Below are positions 13,243 through 23,182 of a stretch of DNA of 64,000 nucleotides, piece after piece. The position numbers were made by a program, and so were the translations under genes. Position 1 is the stretch's first letter, and every line of letters begins with the position of its first letter. Source of the DNA: Molanna angustata (Eukaryota > Arthropoda > Insecta > Trichoptera > Molannidae). The notes below the pieces were generated by a model. It was not told the origin of the DNA and made no database searches. It was given only the letters and a program-made list of their open reading frames with translations. Location: contig OY754981.1 of NCBI GenBank assembly GCA_963576475.1, positions 30,914,132 through 30,978,131 of the forward strand, read 5' to 3'.

Positions 13243-13869
13243 ATGCCTGCAACAAGAAGCAATACCGCTGAGCAGCCGTTTCCGGGTCCGGCAGACAACC
13301 CGGTGGCGCCCATACAAACGACGATGACGGACATTGCAGGTGCCCTGCAAAGAATGATGTCGCCATTGCAGGCCAACTTCTCTGGGTGGATGGAGGAGTC
13401 CCCACAGAACTTCTTCAAGGAGAGGGACGTGGACGAAGAAGACCAGACCAGTATGGCAGCATCTAGGCTGAAGGACGAAGCAGCAGACTGGTGGAGGCAG
13501 CATGGGAACTCTGTGTACGACTGGCAGGCGTTTTCGGAGATGCTGCTCCAAGAATACGACGGAGACTACCGTAGGTTGCAGATCCGTGCTAGACTTTACG
13601 GATCCGAGCAGCGTCCGAATCAGAGCCCGTTCGCCTTCATCAACAATAAATGGATGTTGTACAAGAGGATCTCCCCGAAGGCACAGAAGGCAGAATTAGA
13701 CGAATTCTATAAGGGATTCATCCTCCAGATGCTGCCTGAATATCGAGGGCTCCGGAGGGTGGTGAAGAACTTTGAGGAGCTCCTTAAAGAGACACGGGAG
13801 ATGGAGACGACGGGAGATGGAGCAGCAAAGCAGGGAAACGGCTCCCGCCCGGGACCGCGCCGCTTTTAA
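13243..13869 (+). CDS. gag: Gag protein of Gypsy element 1
   Basis: The first ATG in frame is 13243, giving 209 residues beginning MPATRSNTAEQ. The middle part is a typical retrotransposon Gag domain: a conserved LKDEAADWWRQ motif (near residue 100) followed by a helical region with WMLYKRISPKAQKAELDEFYKGF. There is no CCHC zinc knuckle. The C-terminal end is rich in Gly, Arg and Pro and contains the GGA AAC codons of the frameshift signal at 13833-13839. Gag forms the particle that packages the element RNA. The protease lies in the minus-one frame, open from 13776, so the two frames overlap by about 94 bases. Confidence 0.88.
   Translation: MPATRSNTAEQPFPGPADNPVAPIQTTMTDIAGALQRMMSPLQANFSGWMEESPQNFFKERDVDEEDQTSMAASRLKDEAADWWRQHGNSVYDWQAFSEMLLQEYDGDYRRLQIRARLYGSEQRPNQSPFAFINNKWMLYKRISPKAQKAELDEFYKGFILQMLPEYRGLRRVVKNFEELLKETREMETTGDGAAKQGNGSRPGPRRF
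13833..13862 (+). promoter_or_regulatory. Programmed -1 frameshift signal (GGGAAAC plus hairpin)
   Basis: G at 13833, GGA at 13834-13836 and AAC at 13837-13839 form X XXY YYZ exactly in the gag frame. Downstream, TCCC at 13843-13846 can pair with GGGA at 13851-13854, with GGC/GCC pairing outside it. The protease frame is minus one relative to gag and is open through here, as this signal requires. The same heptamer in the same phase occurs at 49864-49870 in element 2. Function is inferred from known retroelement signals. Confidence 0.72.
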
Positions 13870-14543
13870 GGTATTCCGGGCGAGACGAAGGAAAGGCGGA
13901 GTGTGCGGCGGTAGAATCAAGGTGTGGACAGCCACCCAGGATCAGGGTGAAGGTGGAGGGAATGGAGCGAAGAGCTCTTCTGGATACGGGGTCATCGCAC
14001 AACCTGGCGGATGCAGCGGTGGTGTCCCATGCCATGAGGACGGTTGAGCGACAGGAAGTGAGACTAGCTGGGAGGTCAGCCACAATGGAGGTCGTGGGAG
14101 AGACGTCCATGGCGATGGACATTTCAGGAAGACCGAGCAACGTGACATTCTTGGTCGTTGAGGGATTACGAGAAGAGCTGATCCTGGGCAGGGAGTGGAT
14201 GACGGCCGAGGAGGCGACCATAGATTTCCTGCGGCGAGCAGTCAACTTCGGCCGCAGAGAAAGGTTGTGTGCTCATTTTCTGCCGGCTCCTCCGAAGAAG
14301 ACACCACCGTCAGGGGAACTGCCAGCAGTCATTGCGGGAACGGCTGCATATAAGGAAAGGACAACCGCCTTGGTGAACGAGTTCGCCGAGCTATTCCAGG
14401 GTTACTCGGGGACAGCTAAACTCCCGGAGTACTCTCTCCGCCTGACCACTGAAACACCGATACGGGCACCGCCTCACAGACTATCAGACGCGAAGAAGAA
14501 GGAATTGTACGCGCAGCTAGAAGGGATGCTGTCCCTGTGGTGA
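13839..14543 (+). CDS. pro: Aspartic protease and pre-RT region of Gypsy element 1
   Basis: This frame has no ATG suited to independent translation near its start and is expected to be entered by minus-one slippage at 13833-13839. It carries the retropepsin active-site motif ALLDTGSSHNL around 13970-14005 and continues with ELILGREWM, the usual ILG signature of the second half. The stretch to 14520 (KLPEYSLRLTTETPI, PPHRLSDAKKKEL) is the linker that leads into reverse transcriptase in related elements. The frame closes after LEGML at 14541. About a dozen residues that normally join this to the reverse transcriptase are missing and the frame changes, so a small deletion has broken the polyprotein. 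Confidence 0.85.
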   Translation, partial: RLPPGTAPLLRYSGRDEGKAECAAVESRCGQPPRIRVKVEGMERRALLDTGSSHNLADAAVVSHAMRTVERQEVRLAGRSATMEVVGETSMAMDISGRPSNVTFLVVEGLREELILGREWMTAEEATIDFLRRAVNFGRRERLCAHFLPAPPKKTPPSGELPAVIAGTAAYKERTTALVNEFAELFQGYSGTAKLPEYSLRLTTETPIRAPPHRLSDAKKKELYAQLEGMLSLW

Positions 14544-17410
14544 TGGCCCAGAAGAAGGGAATCGGAGGAAGGCGGTTCTGCGTGGACTTTCGAAGACTGA
14601 ATGCGGTGACTGTCGACGAAGTGTCGCCGCTTCCGGTCATCCACGAGACCCTCAAGGACCTTTCTTCAGCAACCATATTCTCAACATTGGACCTCTCGAA
14701 GGGGTATTGGCAGGTGCCCTTGGATCCAGAGTCGAGGAAGATGACAGCCTTTACCACTCCAGATGGCAGCTGTTACCAGTTCAGGGTAATGCCTTTTGGC
14801 CCCAAGGGAGCCCCTGGACATTTCCAGAGGATGATGAGCCAGCGGGTCTTGGCGGGATACCTCAGGAAGTTCGTCATGGTGTACGTGGACGATATTGTAG
14901 TGTATTCACCCGACCTGGAAAGCCACCTCCAGCATCTGAGGCTGGTGTTTGAGAGGCTGAGGGAATACGGACTGCAATGTGCACCAGACAAGTGCAAGAT
15001 TGGCACCCCGACGATCGAGTATCTGGGACATCAAGTGTCAGCAGCTGGTAACACCCCACAGCCAGTACACGAGAGGGCACTGAAGGAAGCCCAGACACCG
15101 CGAACGAGGAAGGAGCTGAGGGCGTTTTTGGGACTCTGCAACTGGTTGCGAGAATATGTGCCCCGGTTCGCAACCATGGCAGCTCCGCTAACGGATTTGC
15201 TCAGCACCAAACGAGCCTTTAGATGGACGGACAGAGAGGAACAGGCGATGCAGTCCATAAAGGAGGCCATAAGTCGACCATTGAAATTGTCGAGGCCGGA
15301 CTTTAGCCGAGAGTTTGTTCTTCAAACGGACGCAAGCAAGGAAGGAGCAGCGGCCGTGCTGTACCACAGGAACGAGGATGGGTCACGAGCTGTTATCTCG
15401 TACGCGAGCTGCAAATTCGGAGAGGCTGATAAGAAGCGGCACTCTAACGAGCAGGAAGCTCTGGGCATAGTATGGGCGATAAGGAAATATCGTCCATTCA
15501 TTGAAGGGCGGCGGTTCACGGTAGTGACGGACAATCGCGCCTTCACATGGCTCCATAAGGCCAAGGACGAACGAGCGAAACTCACCCGATGGGCAATGTT
15601 CCTTCAAGAGTTTGACTTTGTCGTCGAGCACTGCCCAGGGCGCGATAACGAGTTACCTGACGCGTTATCACGAGCACCAGGCGGGACAGTGCTGCAGCTC
15701 CCGGGTGAGGAGCACATGATGTGCCCCGAAGCACCAGTCGTTAGTATGGCAGAAGTAGATGAGGGCCGGGACGGAATGGGCAGAGCCACGGGTCTGTCGA
15801 CATCCTCGACACTCACCATCCCCGAAGAGGTGCGGTTGAGCCAAGGATCAGACGCGGCACTTAAGAAGAGGAGGGAGCGATGGGAACGACTTTCGCAGGC
15901 CCAGAGACCCTTCCACAGGAAGAGGGACTACCGTCACGTCGAGGAGTACGAAGTGAAGGACGGTATCCTGTGGAAGAAGGATGGAACGCGACTCAGAATG
16001 ATGGTGCCTGACGCCTGTAAATCGCGAGTGATGACGTTCTATCACTGTCATCCAGGTCAGCACCGGGACGCGAATCAAACCCGCACCGAAATGTCGCAAC
16101 ATTACTTCTGGCATGGACTCGCGAAAGATGTTGACAACCACGTGGACAGTTGTAGAGACTGCGCCAGTCCACATGGAGAGAGCCTTTCCCAACAGCGACA
16201 GGGAGGAAGCGCAGATCCACCACAACCACCTCCAGTACCGAGGTCATTGCCGGACGAGGTGTTTAGGGGCCAAGGAGCCGATCCAGCGGTACAGGCCCGT
16301 AAAGACCGGTGTACGGAGCTAGCGAGGATGCCCCGTCCGTTCAGACGTCCAGCACAATACAGGCATGCAGACGAATACCGTGTGGACGATGAGGGTACCC
16401 TTTGGCGGCGAGGAAGTACCGCCGATAAATTGGTCGTACCGTCCCAGCTGGTACAGAAGGTGCTCGCATATTACCATGACCAGGCTATGCATCCGGGAGC
16501 CGAGGAGACGTTTCGGGCCATATCAGCAGGATATTCCTGCCCACAGATAAGCTTGGATATTCGCCAACACGTGCGCAGTTGTTTGGTTTGCGCACAGACG
16601 AAACGGGGCCCAGCTCAGGCACCGGCATCCCAGAATGCCACAGCACCCACTCGACCAGCTGAGACAGTGGGACTAGACATAATGGGACCATACCCGACGA
16701 CCCGCAGACGAAACAGGTTCTTGTTGGTGGTGACAGACCTGTTCACTATATGGGTGGAGGCCTACCCTATCCGGAATGCCCGAGCGATGACTCTGGTAAA
16801 GTTGCTCGAAGCCGAGTATTTCCCGAGACATGGATTCCCGGAAAGGATGCTGACGGACAATGGACGGCAGTTCGCCCATGCCGGCTGGAACGCGGCTCTG
16901 GACAGATGGGGTACGGACCATTGGACGACAGCCGTCTACCACCCTAGAGCTAACCCCACAGAAAGGCGGAACCAGGAGATAAAGAAGGGTCTGAGGCTAC
17001 TTTTGAGAGAGCAGTCTCATGATAAGTGGGACGAACAGATCCCACAAGTCCTGGCAGCCCTTCGCAGCAGGCGAAATGATGCCACTGGGGTCACGCCGAG
17101 TCAGGCCCTATATGGGTATAACCTTGCGCGTCCAGGCGAATGGAGACTACGCCGCTCGCGAACTGCTTTCGTACCGGTAGGAAACCGAGACGATAGGAAC
17201 AGGGACATCCAGGACTACCAGGCGAGGTACCAGAGGAAGTACGCCTTGGGTGGTAGACCCTCTACCGAATACGAGGTAGGACAGCTAGTCCTGACCCGCG
17301 CGCAAGGACCTGTACCCCGGAGCAAATATCCAGGATTCGTGCCAAAATGGACAGGACCCTGGCGAATCCTGCTGAAGACGTCGCGAGGGACCATACCGAA
17401 TACGAGGTAG
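14537..17410 (+). CDS. pol: Pol: reverse transcriptase, RNase H, integrase of Gypsy element 1 (broken)
   Basis: A 957-codon frame. Residues 1-180 are reverse transcriptase, with LDLSKGYWQVPL near 51-62, the VMPFGP motif near 84 and the catalytic YVDD at 116-119. RNase H follows at about 255-380 (LQTDAS, E306, TDNRA). After a linker there are two tandem zinc-binding modules: H503/H505-H509-C539-C542, and H647-H652-C682-C685. The integrase core has D714, D774 and E809, with 34 residues between the last two. No start codon is expected because pol should be read as part of the gag-pro-pol polyprotein; here the upstream junction is broken. The frame ends in a 131-bp duplication, so the authentic C-terminus lies at 17396-17628. 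Confidence 0.93.
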   Translation: MVMAQKKGIGGRRFCVDFRRLNAVTVDEVSPLPVIHETLKDLSSATIFSTLDLSKGYWQVPLDPESRKMTAFTTPDGSCYQFRVMPFGPKGAPGHFQRMMSQRVLAGYLRKFVMVYVDDIVVYSPDLESHLQHLRLVFERLREYGLQCAPDKCKIGTPTIEYLGHQVSAAGNTPQPVHERALKEAQTPRTRKELRAFLGLCNWLREYVPRFATMAAPLTDLLSTKRAFRWTDREEQAMQSIKEAISRPLKLSRPDFSREFVLQTDASKEGAAAVLYHRNEDGSRAVISYASCKFGEADKKRHSNEQEALGIVWAIRKYRPFIEGRRFTVVTDNRAFTWLHKAKDERAKLTRWAMFLQEFDFVVEHCPGRDNELPDALSRAPGGTVLQLPGEEHMMCPEAPVVSMAEVDEGRDGMGRATGLSTSSTLTIPEEVRLSQGSDAALKKRRERWERLSQAQRPFHRKRDYRHVEEYEVKDGILWKKDGTRLRMMVPDACKSRVMTFYHCHPGQHRDANQTRTEMSQHYFWHGLAKDVDNHVDSCRDCASPHGESLSQQRQGGSADPPQPPPVPRSLPDEVFRGQGADPAVQARKDRCTELARMPRPFRRPAQYRHADEYRVDDEGTLWRRGSTADKLVVPSQLVQKVLAYYHDQAMHPGAEETFRAISAGYSCPQISLDIRQHVRSCLVCAQTKRGPAQAPASQNATAPTRPAETVGLDIMGPYPTTRRRNRFLLVVTDLFTIWVEAYPIRNARAMTLVKLLEAEYFPRHGFPERMLTDNGRQFAHAGWNAALDRWGTDHWTTAVYHPRANPTERRNQEIKKGLRLLLREQSHDKWDEQIPQVLAALRSRRNDATGVTPSQALYGYNLARPGEWRLRRSRTAFVPVGNRDDRNRDIQDYQARYQRKYALGGRPSTEYEVGQLVLTRAQGPVPRSKYPGFVPKWTGPWRILLKTSRGTIPNTR

Positions 17411-17525
17411 GACAGCTAGTCCTGACCCGTGCGCAAGGACCTGTACCCCGGAGCAAATATCCAGGATTCGTGCCAAAATGGACAGGACCCTGGCGAATCC
17501 TGCTGAAGACGTCGCGAGGGACCAT
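17264..17525 (+). repeat. 131-bp tandem duplication inside the integrase C-terminus
   Basis: The sequence from 17264 (ACCGAATACGAGGTAGG) repeats at 17395 with one clear change (CGCGCGCA versus CGTGCGCA). The 131-bp period is not a multiple of three, so the pol frame terminates at 17410 within the second copy. Confidence 0.93.
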
Positions 17526-17628
17526 CTACTGGGTGGAAAGGAAGGGGAAGCCTGTGAAGTTCCACGTAGATAACTTGAGACCGGCACCACAGAGGGAAGT
17601 TCAGAGAGAGGGCACACTCTTTCAATAA
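17396..17628 (+). pseudogene. Displaced C-terminal segment of Pol (GPY/F-like)
   Basis: In a different frame from the rest of pol, this segment encodes the integrase C-terminus: KYPGFVPKWTGPWRILLKT and then YWVERKGKPVKFHVDNLRP, the arrangement of a GPY/F-type module found at the end of Gypsy integrases. The matching region of element 2 reads AKWCGPHKVLMS then YWIDRRGKPAKYHV. The upstream duplication separates it from the main frame. It stops at 17626-17628, twelve bases before the 3' LTR. Confidence 0.85.
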
Positions 17629-17640
17629 GGTGGGGTGGAT
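17626..17640 (+). promoter_or_regulatory. Polypurine tract of Gypsy element 1
   Basis: AAGGTGGGGTGGA lies directly before the 3' LTR start at 17641, the position and composition expected of the primer for plus-strand DNA synthesis. Confidence 0.8.
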
Positions 17641-18660
17641 TGATACCGACCGACGTGACAGAGTGTGCTCAACGCCTATGTTTGGTGACGGGACACCTCA
17701 CTGCAACACCAATGTCGCGGTGACATATCAAAAATGGACGGCTCATCCAATAGGAACGCCGGGGCGATTAACCAATCACAGCCCGCCGGCGATCGACTGG
17801 TATCTGCTCGGCGACAGACCGGTGGGCCGATTAAGATGAGACCGGTTTTCGCACCGGCAGTCAGTTGTTGTGGAGAAGTCGTCGGTGGTAGAGGAGGTTG
17901 TTGTTGGAGAGAGGAGCGGTACGTGCGTACAGCAGTGGCAGAACAAATCAGATTTTGTTGGAAGAGGAGCGGTACGTGTGCACGGCGGTGGCAGTACCAG
18001 AAAGACAGAGAGGACGAAATACCGGAGACGAACGGAACTAAGAGTGGTGATCAATTTTGGTGAATTTCTTTATGTTATTCTGTTGTGGACGTTTATCTGC
18101 GAGAAACTTTTGTCTGCGAGAATTGTTTAAGCTGAGATTAATTTGGTGGAGACATTTTGTTTTATTGAACTTTTGCGAACTGATGAATTTTCTTTTGTGT
18201 TATTCTGTTATGGACTTTTATCTGCGAGAAACTTTTATCTGCGAGAATTGTTTAAGATGAGAATAATTTGGTGAAGACATTTTTGTTTTATCGAACTTTT
18301 GCGAACTGGTGAATTTTCTTTTGTGTTATTCTGTTGTGAACTTTTATCTGCGAGAGACTTTTTTTCTGTGAGAATTGTTTAAGTTGAGAATAATTTTGGT
18401 GAAGACATTTTGTTTTATTGAACTGTTGATTTTCTTTTTGTGTTACTCTGTTGTGAACGTCGAGGCTGACAAATTGTATAAACTGAGAACTTTTATCTTT
18501 TGACATTGTTTTTTTTTATCTGGAGTTTTGTTGTTTTTTTGTGTTTAACTCTTTGTGAAAGCTGAAATAAAATTGTGTGTGAACCTGAATTGGTGTTTGT
18601 TGGCGAACGCCCTCCTCCTTTAAGCCCCTCTTGACCGACCTCTAAGGAGGCCCGGTATCA
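17641..18660 (+). repeat. 3' LTR of Gypsy element 1
   Basis: This is the 1020-bp partner of the LTR at 12226-13196, with the same TGATACC start and GGTATCA end. It differs by scattered substitutions and has three small insertions relative to the 5' copy. The target duplication AGAA follows immediately. Confidence 0.95.
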
Positions 18661-19552
18661 AGAAATAAAACTAATTGATTTGTTGAATTTTACAATCATT
18701 CTAAAAACATAACATTATGTGTAGGTACTTAATATATGAAATAAAAGTATAATTAAATTAATAAATAAATTGTTTTTCTATAAAGGCTACATGCAAGACG
18801 TACGTGGATGACCCAATAATTTGTCGCAATCTTCCAAATAACGAATTGCAGGTGAAATATTTGATATAAGTTCTTAAAGTCAGCACACTTCCTTATTATA
18901 CTTATATATTTTTGCTTCTGTTCTTGGGTTCAATGGTTCTGTGGGTCACTGTCATATAAATTAAGTGTTGCTAGAACTTTGAAATAAAAAAAACTTGTTT
19001 TCTTTTTGTTATAATATTAAGACTTACGACAGTTTCATATACAAGATCACTTAAGATACACTAGGTCCAGGGTTTACATATATAAAACTTATGTATTGAT
19101 TTACCAAAAAGTTTGATTTAATATTGAAAATATAATTTTTAATAAATCAATGTTTTGAAAAAACATTACTTCTATACCATCAATGGAAAATAATGTAGGT
19201 TACAGTAAAAAAATGGAAAAGAATTTGACATAAAATAAATTGGGAAACGAGGAATGCAAAATTAAAAAAAAAAAAAATTAATGCAAGATTAAAAGAGGGG
19301 GTTGTAGCCAACACTAAACTCTCTACTACATAGTAAATGTACATTTTTTCTCCTTGAAAGGTGTCAAAATCTCTAAATGCATTTTTATGAAATGCATTTC
19401 TATTAGATTCTTAAATAAATATAAGATTCCCACAGGACAAAAGATTTCACAGTAGGTACACCATACACACAAAAACTTTGTCACGAAACTCATTGTATTC
19501 ACTTTATACATGATACCTGTTGAGAAATGTATGTAAAAATTGCATTACAAGC
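18661..19552. other. Non-coding DNA with one weak exon candidate and a dispersed repeat
   Basis: Apart from the possible exon at 18786-18851 no coding signal is seen. The part from about 19320 to 19550 (ACCATACACACAAAA, CACGAAACTCATTGTATTCAC, GATACCTGTTGAGAAA) resembles 21380-21450 in the same orientation, so both are probably copies of an unclassified dispersed repeat. Confidence 0.5.
18786..18851 (+). other. Possible 66-bp exon (weak)
   Basis: A T-rich stretch ending TTTTTCTATAAAG is followed by 22 open codons and then CAG|GTGAAATA, a good donor. Only one frame is open (starting ATCKTYVDDP, ending LPNNELQ). No homology is recognised, and it may be chance. It lies on the serpin strand about 8.8 kb upstream of the first serpin exon seen. 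Confidence 0.2.
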
Positions 19553-19672
19553 AAGATGAGCATGTATGAGACAGTGTATCAATGTTGATAAGGCGATGTA
19601 TATGTGTCAAGATAGAAGAATGTGGTGTTAGGTTCTCACTGCCTACCCCTTGGGGAAGATAGAAGTGGAGAA
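19553..19672 (+). pseudogene. 3' end fragment of a non-LTR retrotransposon
   Basis: The block TGTATCAATGTTGATAAGGCGATG...TGTCAAGATAGAAG...GTTCTCACTGCCTACCCC aligns with the 3' ends of the LINE copies at 2660-2760, 44090-44170 and 47450-47550. Only the last ~40 codons and the tail remain. Confidence 0.7.
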
Positions 19673-19692
19673 TAAAAAATATACTTGTCTAT

Positions 19693-20200
19693 AATTTGTG
19701 TACACATACAATATCAATATGAAGTTGATCATTCAATTTGTGTACACATACAATATCAATATGAAGTTGATCATTCAATTTGTGTACACATACAATATCA
19801 ATATGAAGTTGATCATTCAATTTGTGTACACATAAAATATCAATATGAAGTTGATCATTCAATTTGTGTACACATACAATATCAATATGAAGTTGATCAT
19901 TCAATTTGTGTACACATACAATATCAATATGAAGTTGATCATTCAATTTGTGTACACATACAATATCAATATGAAGTTGATCATTCAATTTGTGTACACA
20001 TACAATATCAATATGAAGTTGATCATTCAATTTGTGTACACATACAATATCAATATGAAGTTGATCATTCAATTTGTGTACACATACAATATCAATATGA
20101 AGTTGATCATTCAATTTGTGTACACATACAATATCAATATGAAGTTGATCATTCAATTTGTGTACACATACAATATCAATATGAAGTTGATCATTCAATT
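19693..20200. repeat. 42-bp tandem repeat, 12 copies
   Basis: The unit TTTGTGTACACATACAATAT followed by CAATATGAAGTTGATCATTCAA repeats twelve times with almost no change (one ATAAAATAT variant near 19832). Because 42 is a multiple of three and the unit lacks stops in several frames, long false reading frames appear on both strands. Confidence 0.97.
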
Positions 20201-21045
20201 TTCCCTTACAGAAGCTATTTTATTTTTGTTACATATATTTTTCATACAAATATGAAATTTATTTCATATTTATATAGCAGACTGTAGTTTTTACTCCTCA
20301 CTAACCCAAGGGGATATAGTGGGGAGTTATGATTTTGCAATTTTTAAGGCTATTTTTTTATTGCAGATTATAAACTTGTATCATTCTGAGATTGTATTTT
20401 GAAAGTTTCATCACAATGTATATTATGTGTGTGTGTGTGCTATGTACTATGTGCTATGTATGGCGTGTTTATTTTACTTTATTTATCGATTATAGACTAA
20501 AGTACTCGTTCGATTCTTTTTAAATTTCCCATTATCCCCTAAATAAGATCCCATTAGATTTTGTTGGATATCTGAATAGTGCTTCTCATTTTGTTGGATA
20601 TCTGAATAGTGCTTCTCATTTTTTTTAACTATCAAATATTTCAAAGTGACCCCAAGCTCAGGAAACTTAAATTAAAAAAAAATATTTTCAAATTGGTAAT
20701 AAGGCACATCACCCTCATAAAATGACATAGAAGAGTTATCAAGTTTTCATAATAAAATATTTAAATAAAAAATAATTTAACAAACTCATTTCATGAAAAT
20801 TCTGAAAAATTTTCATACAAAATTTGAATATTTTATAGAATGACTTGTTACTGAGGAGTTTTGTGTTGGCCACAACCCACTCGTTTTTTTATATCTTGAC
20901 AATCTTTGAATGCACTTTTAAAGAGTGTATCACAAGTTCAAAACATATAAAAATACCTCGAATTTCTAGACCGTGAGAGCATTTTGAAAATTTGGACAGA
21001 TGAAATCATAAAGAAGAAATTAACGGATATCTATATAAAACTAAT
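20201..21045. other. Non-coding AT-rich DNA
   Basis: No gene is seen. A 30-bp phrase, TTTTGTTGGATATCTGAATA followed by GTGCTTCTCA, is directly duplicated around 20559-20618. A (GT)n run of about six units is present near 20428. Confidence 0.5.
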
Positions 21046-21262
21046 CAGCGGCCTTACTCTCCACTGCAAATCCGATCCCAATACGATCCGACTCTACCTA
21101 GAAGAACCTACCTTTGTAACGGAGAATGAATGCGGTAGGTAGGTATGTTTTAATAGTAAGTAATAGTCGTTGATTTGAATGTACGCAGGCGACAGATAGG
21201 TAAGTTCTAAATGAATATTTGAAATTGGGATCGGACTCGAGTTTCAAGAGTAAGGCTACAGC
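21046..21262. mobile_element. Small inverted-repeat element (MITE-like)
   Basis: The left side reads GGCCTTACTCT and later CGATCCCAAT; the right side carries ATTGGGATCGGACTC and AAGAGTAAGGC. The two ends are imperfect inverted repeats. No coding capacity is present and the target duplication was not resolved. Confidence 0.5.
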
Positions 21263-21604
21263 TCTAAGTTTATGGACTTTATGTGTATGATATTAATATG
21301 AAATCAATCGGACTTATAGTTTGGGCTGTAGATAGGACACAAAATAGGACACATGTGGTGGGTGCCTAATATGGCGGACACCATACATACAAACACATCA
21401 TGACGAAACTCATAGTGTGGACTCTCTACGTGATACTCATTGAAAAATTGATTTAAAAAAAATATGCTAAAAATTGTGATATCATGACTCTCCGTTATTC
21501 CATAATGTGGAGAGTATTGAAAAATGACATAGGTAGGTTCATTGAGATGATAGTTTGATTTGTTTCAATAAATTATTGTTTTAGACAAGAAAAGAAAACA
21601 AGTT

Positions 21605-22110
21605 TTTTTTATGTGTAATTATAATGATTATAATTATAATCCAATATTTTATGTGTAATTATAATGATTATAATTATAATCCAATATTTTATGTGTAATT
21701 ATGATCCAATATTTTACGTGTAATTATAATGATTATAATTATAATCCAATATTTTATGTGTAATTATGATCCAATATTTTACGTGTAATTATAATGATTA
21801 TAATCCAATATTTTAAGTGTAATTATAATTATTATAATTATAATCCAATATTTTACATGTAATTATAATGATTATAATCCAATATTTTACATGTAATTAT
21901 AATGATTATAATCCAATATTTTACGTGTAAATATAATTGTTATAATTATAATCCAAAATTTTGCATGTAATTATAATGATTATAATTATAATCCAATATT
22001 TTAAGTATAATTGTAATGATTATAATTATAATTCAATATTTTAAGTGTAATTATAATGATTATAATTATAATCCAATGTTTTAAGTGTAATTATAATCTA
22101 ATCTTTTAAG
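21605..22110. repeat. Degenerate AT-rich minisatellite
   Basis: About fourteen irregular copies of TGTAATTATAATGATTATAA followed by TTATAATCCAATATTTTA or a shortened form are present. Units vary from about 25 to 41 bp. Confidence 0.85.
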
Positions 22111-22183
22111 TATAACACACACATGATTGCATTTTTTACTTTTAACTCATTTATTAATCCTTATTTTTTCTTACACCTCTATA

Positions 22184-22553
22184 AGGGCCGGTCTTATAAA
22201 CGTCCGTTAGTTAGATTACAGACCAAACAAACTGAAATTTGATACAAATGCTCTATATTTCGTCTTATAACAATCCGTAAGTTAAATTTTAGTAAAATTA
22301 TACCGATAGCCTTTACTGTCGGTCGGACCACCAATTAAGTATTCATTAACGATAATTTATGGAAGGGTTGAGTTTACTACAGTTGTTTTTTTATGTTGCG
22401 GTACATTTTTAATGTTACGAATATTTTGAAATAAGTATACTGTTTTATATTTTTTGGATTTTTATATTGAATTGTTTTTTTTTCTTCAGTAAAACGGATT
22501 GTTATAAGACAAAATATAGAGCATTTGTATCTAATTAATATAAGACCGGCCCT
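22184..22553. mobile_element. 370-bp MITE with long inverted ends and TA target duplication
   Basis: The ends read AGGGCCGGTCTTAT and, on the opposite strand, AGGGCCGGTCTTATA, flanked on both sides by TA. Farther in, GATACAAATGCTCTATATTT and CGTCTTATAACAATCCGT (22236-22275) match the reverse complement of 22495-22533 almost perfectly. No transposase is present. A TA duplication fits a Tc1/mariner-like source (inference). Confidence 0.8.
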
Positions 22554-23182
22554 TAATTAAACAAAAGAAAGTAATAATTTATACATGTAATTAATGCTGG
22601 GCATGACTATGTTTTTTATCTTGTGTATCACTTGTTTAACTTTCCAGCCATTGTTTGTGTAGGTACTTTTAATAAAACAAAATAATTCACGGTATCATGG
22701 CATAATAATATTTAGTGCTTTTAATTATCTTTTTTGTTATTTTCATTAACTGATCAGTATTTTGATATGACAGTAATTGCAATATGAAAAAAGTTGTATA
22801 AACTTAATTTATGTACTTATATGAGCATAGGGATGATTTATAATTATAAATCCTACCATATAAGGAACAAATCATTAGAGTTTTTATCATTATTACATCA
22901 ATTCATTTCTACTACAGCAACTATTTATCTATATTACATCAATTCATATTTCTACTACAACAACTATTTATCTATATTACATCAATTCATATTTCTACTA
23001 CAACAACTATTTGTCTCATAAATAAATACTTACTATTATATTTTTTTCTGATATAATGTGTCATTCATAGCTGAATCAATGAATATTTGTAAAATCAACC
23101 CGAAAAACTGTAGTTAGATATTCATTGAATCATAAAATTCCATTTTTAACATGTTTAAATTGAATTCGGCCGAATAACATAA
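22554..23182. other. AT-rich DNA with a short triplicated repeat
   Basis: No gene is seen. Three near-identical direct copies of a ~47-bp phrase (ACAACTATTTATCTATATTA core, CATCAATTCATATTTCTACT) lie at about 22880-23015. Confidence 0.5.

Larger units (their letters stand above)
12226..18660 (+). mobile_element. Ty3/Gypsy LTR retrotransposon, element 1
   Basis: This is a 6.4-kb element bounded by direct LTRs (12226-13196 and 17641-18660) that begin TGATACC and end GGTATCA. It is flanked by a 4-bp target duplication AGAA at 12222-12225 and 18661-18664. The internal order is a likely primer-binding site, gag, protease, reverse transcriptase, RNase H, integrase and a polypurine tract. The order RT-RNase H-integrase identifies the Ty3/Gypsy group; there is no envelope gene. 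The coding part is broken by a small deletion near 14532 and by a 131-bp duplication near 17395. The LTRs differ by scattered substitutions and indels, so the insertion is not very recent. Confidence 0.96.

Noticed and set aside
12226..18660. An endogenous retrovirus with an envelope gene
   Set aside because: Integrase is followed almost at once by the polypurine tract and LTR. No envelope frame exists.
19685..20287. Long repeat-peptide frames on both strands
   Set aside because: The 42-bp tandem unit is a multiple of three and lacks stops. The frames simply mirror the repeat.
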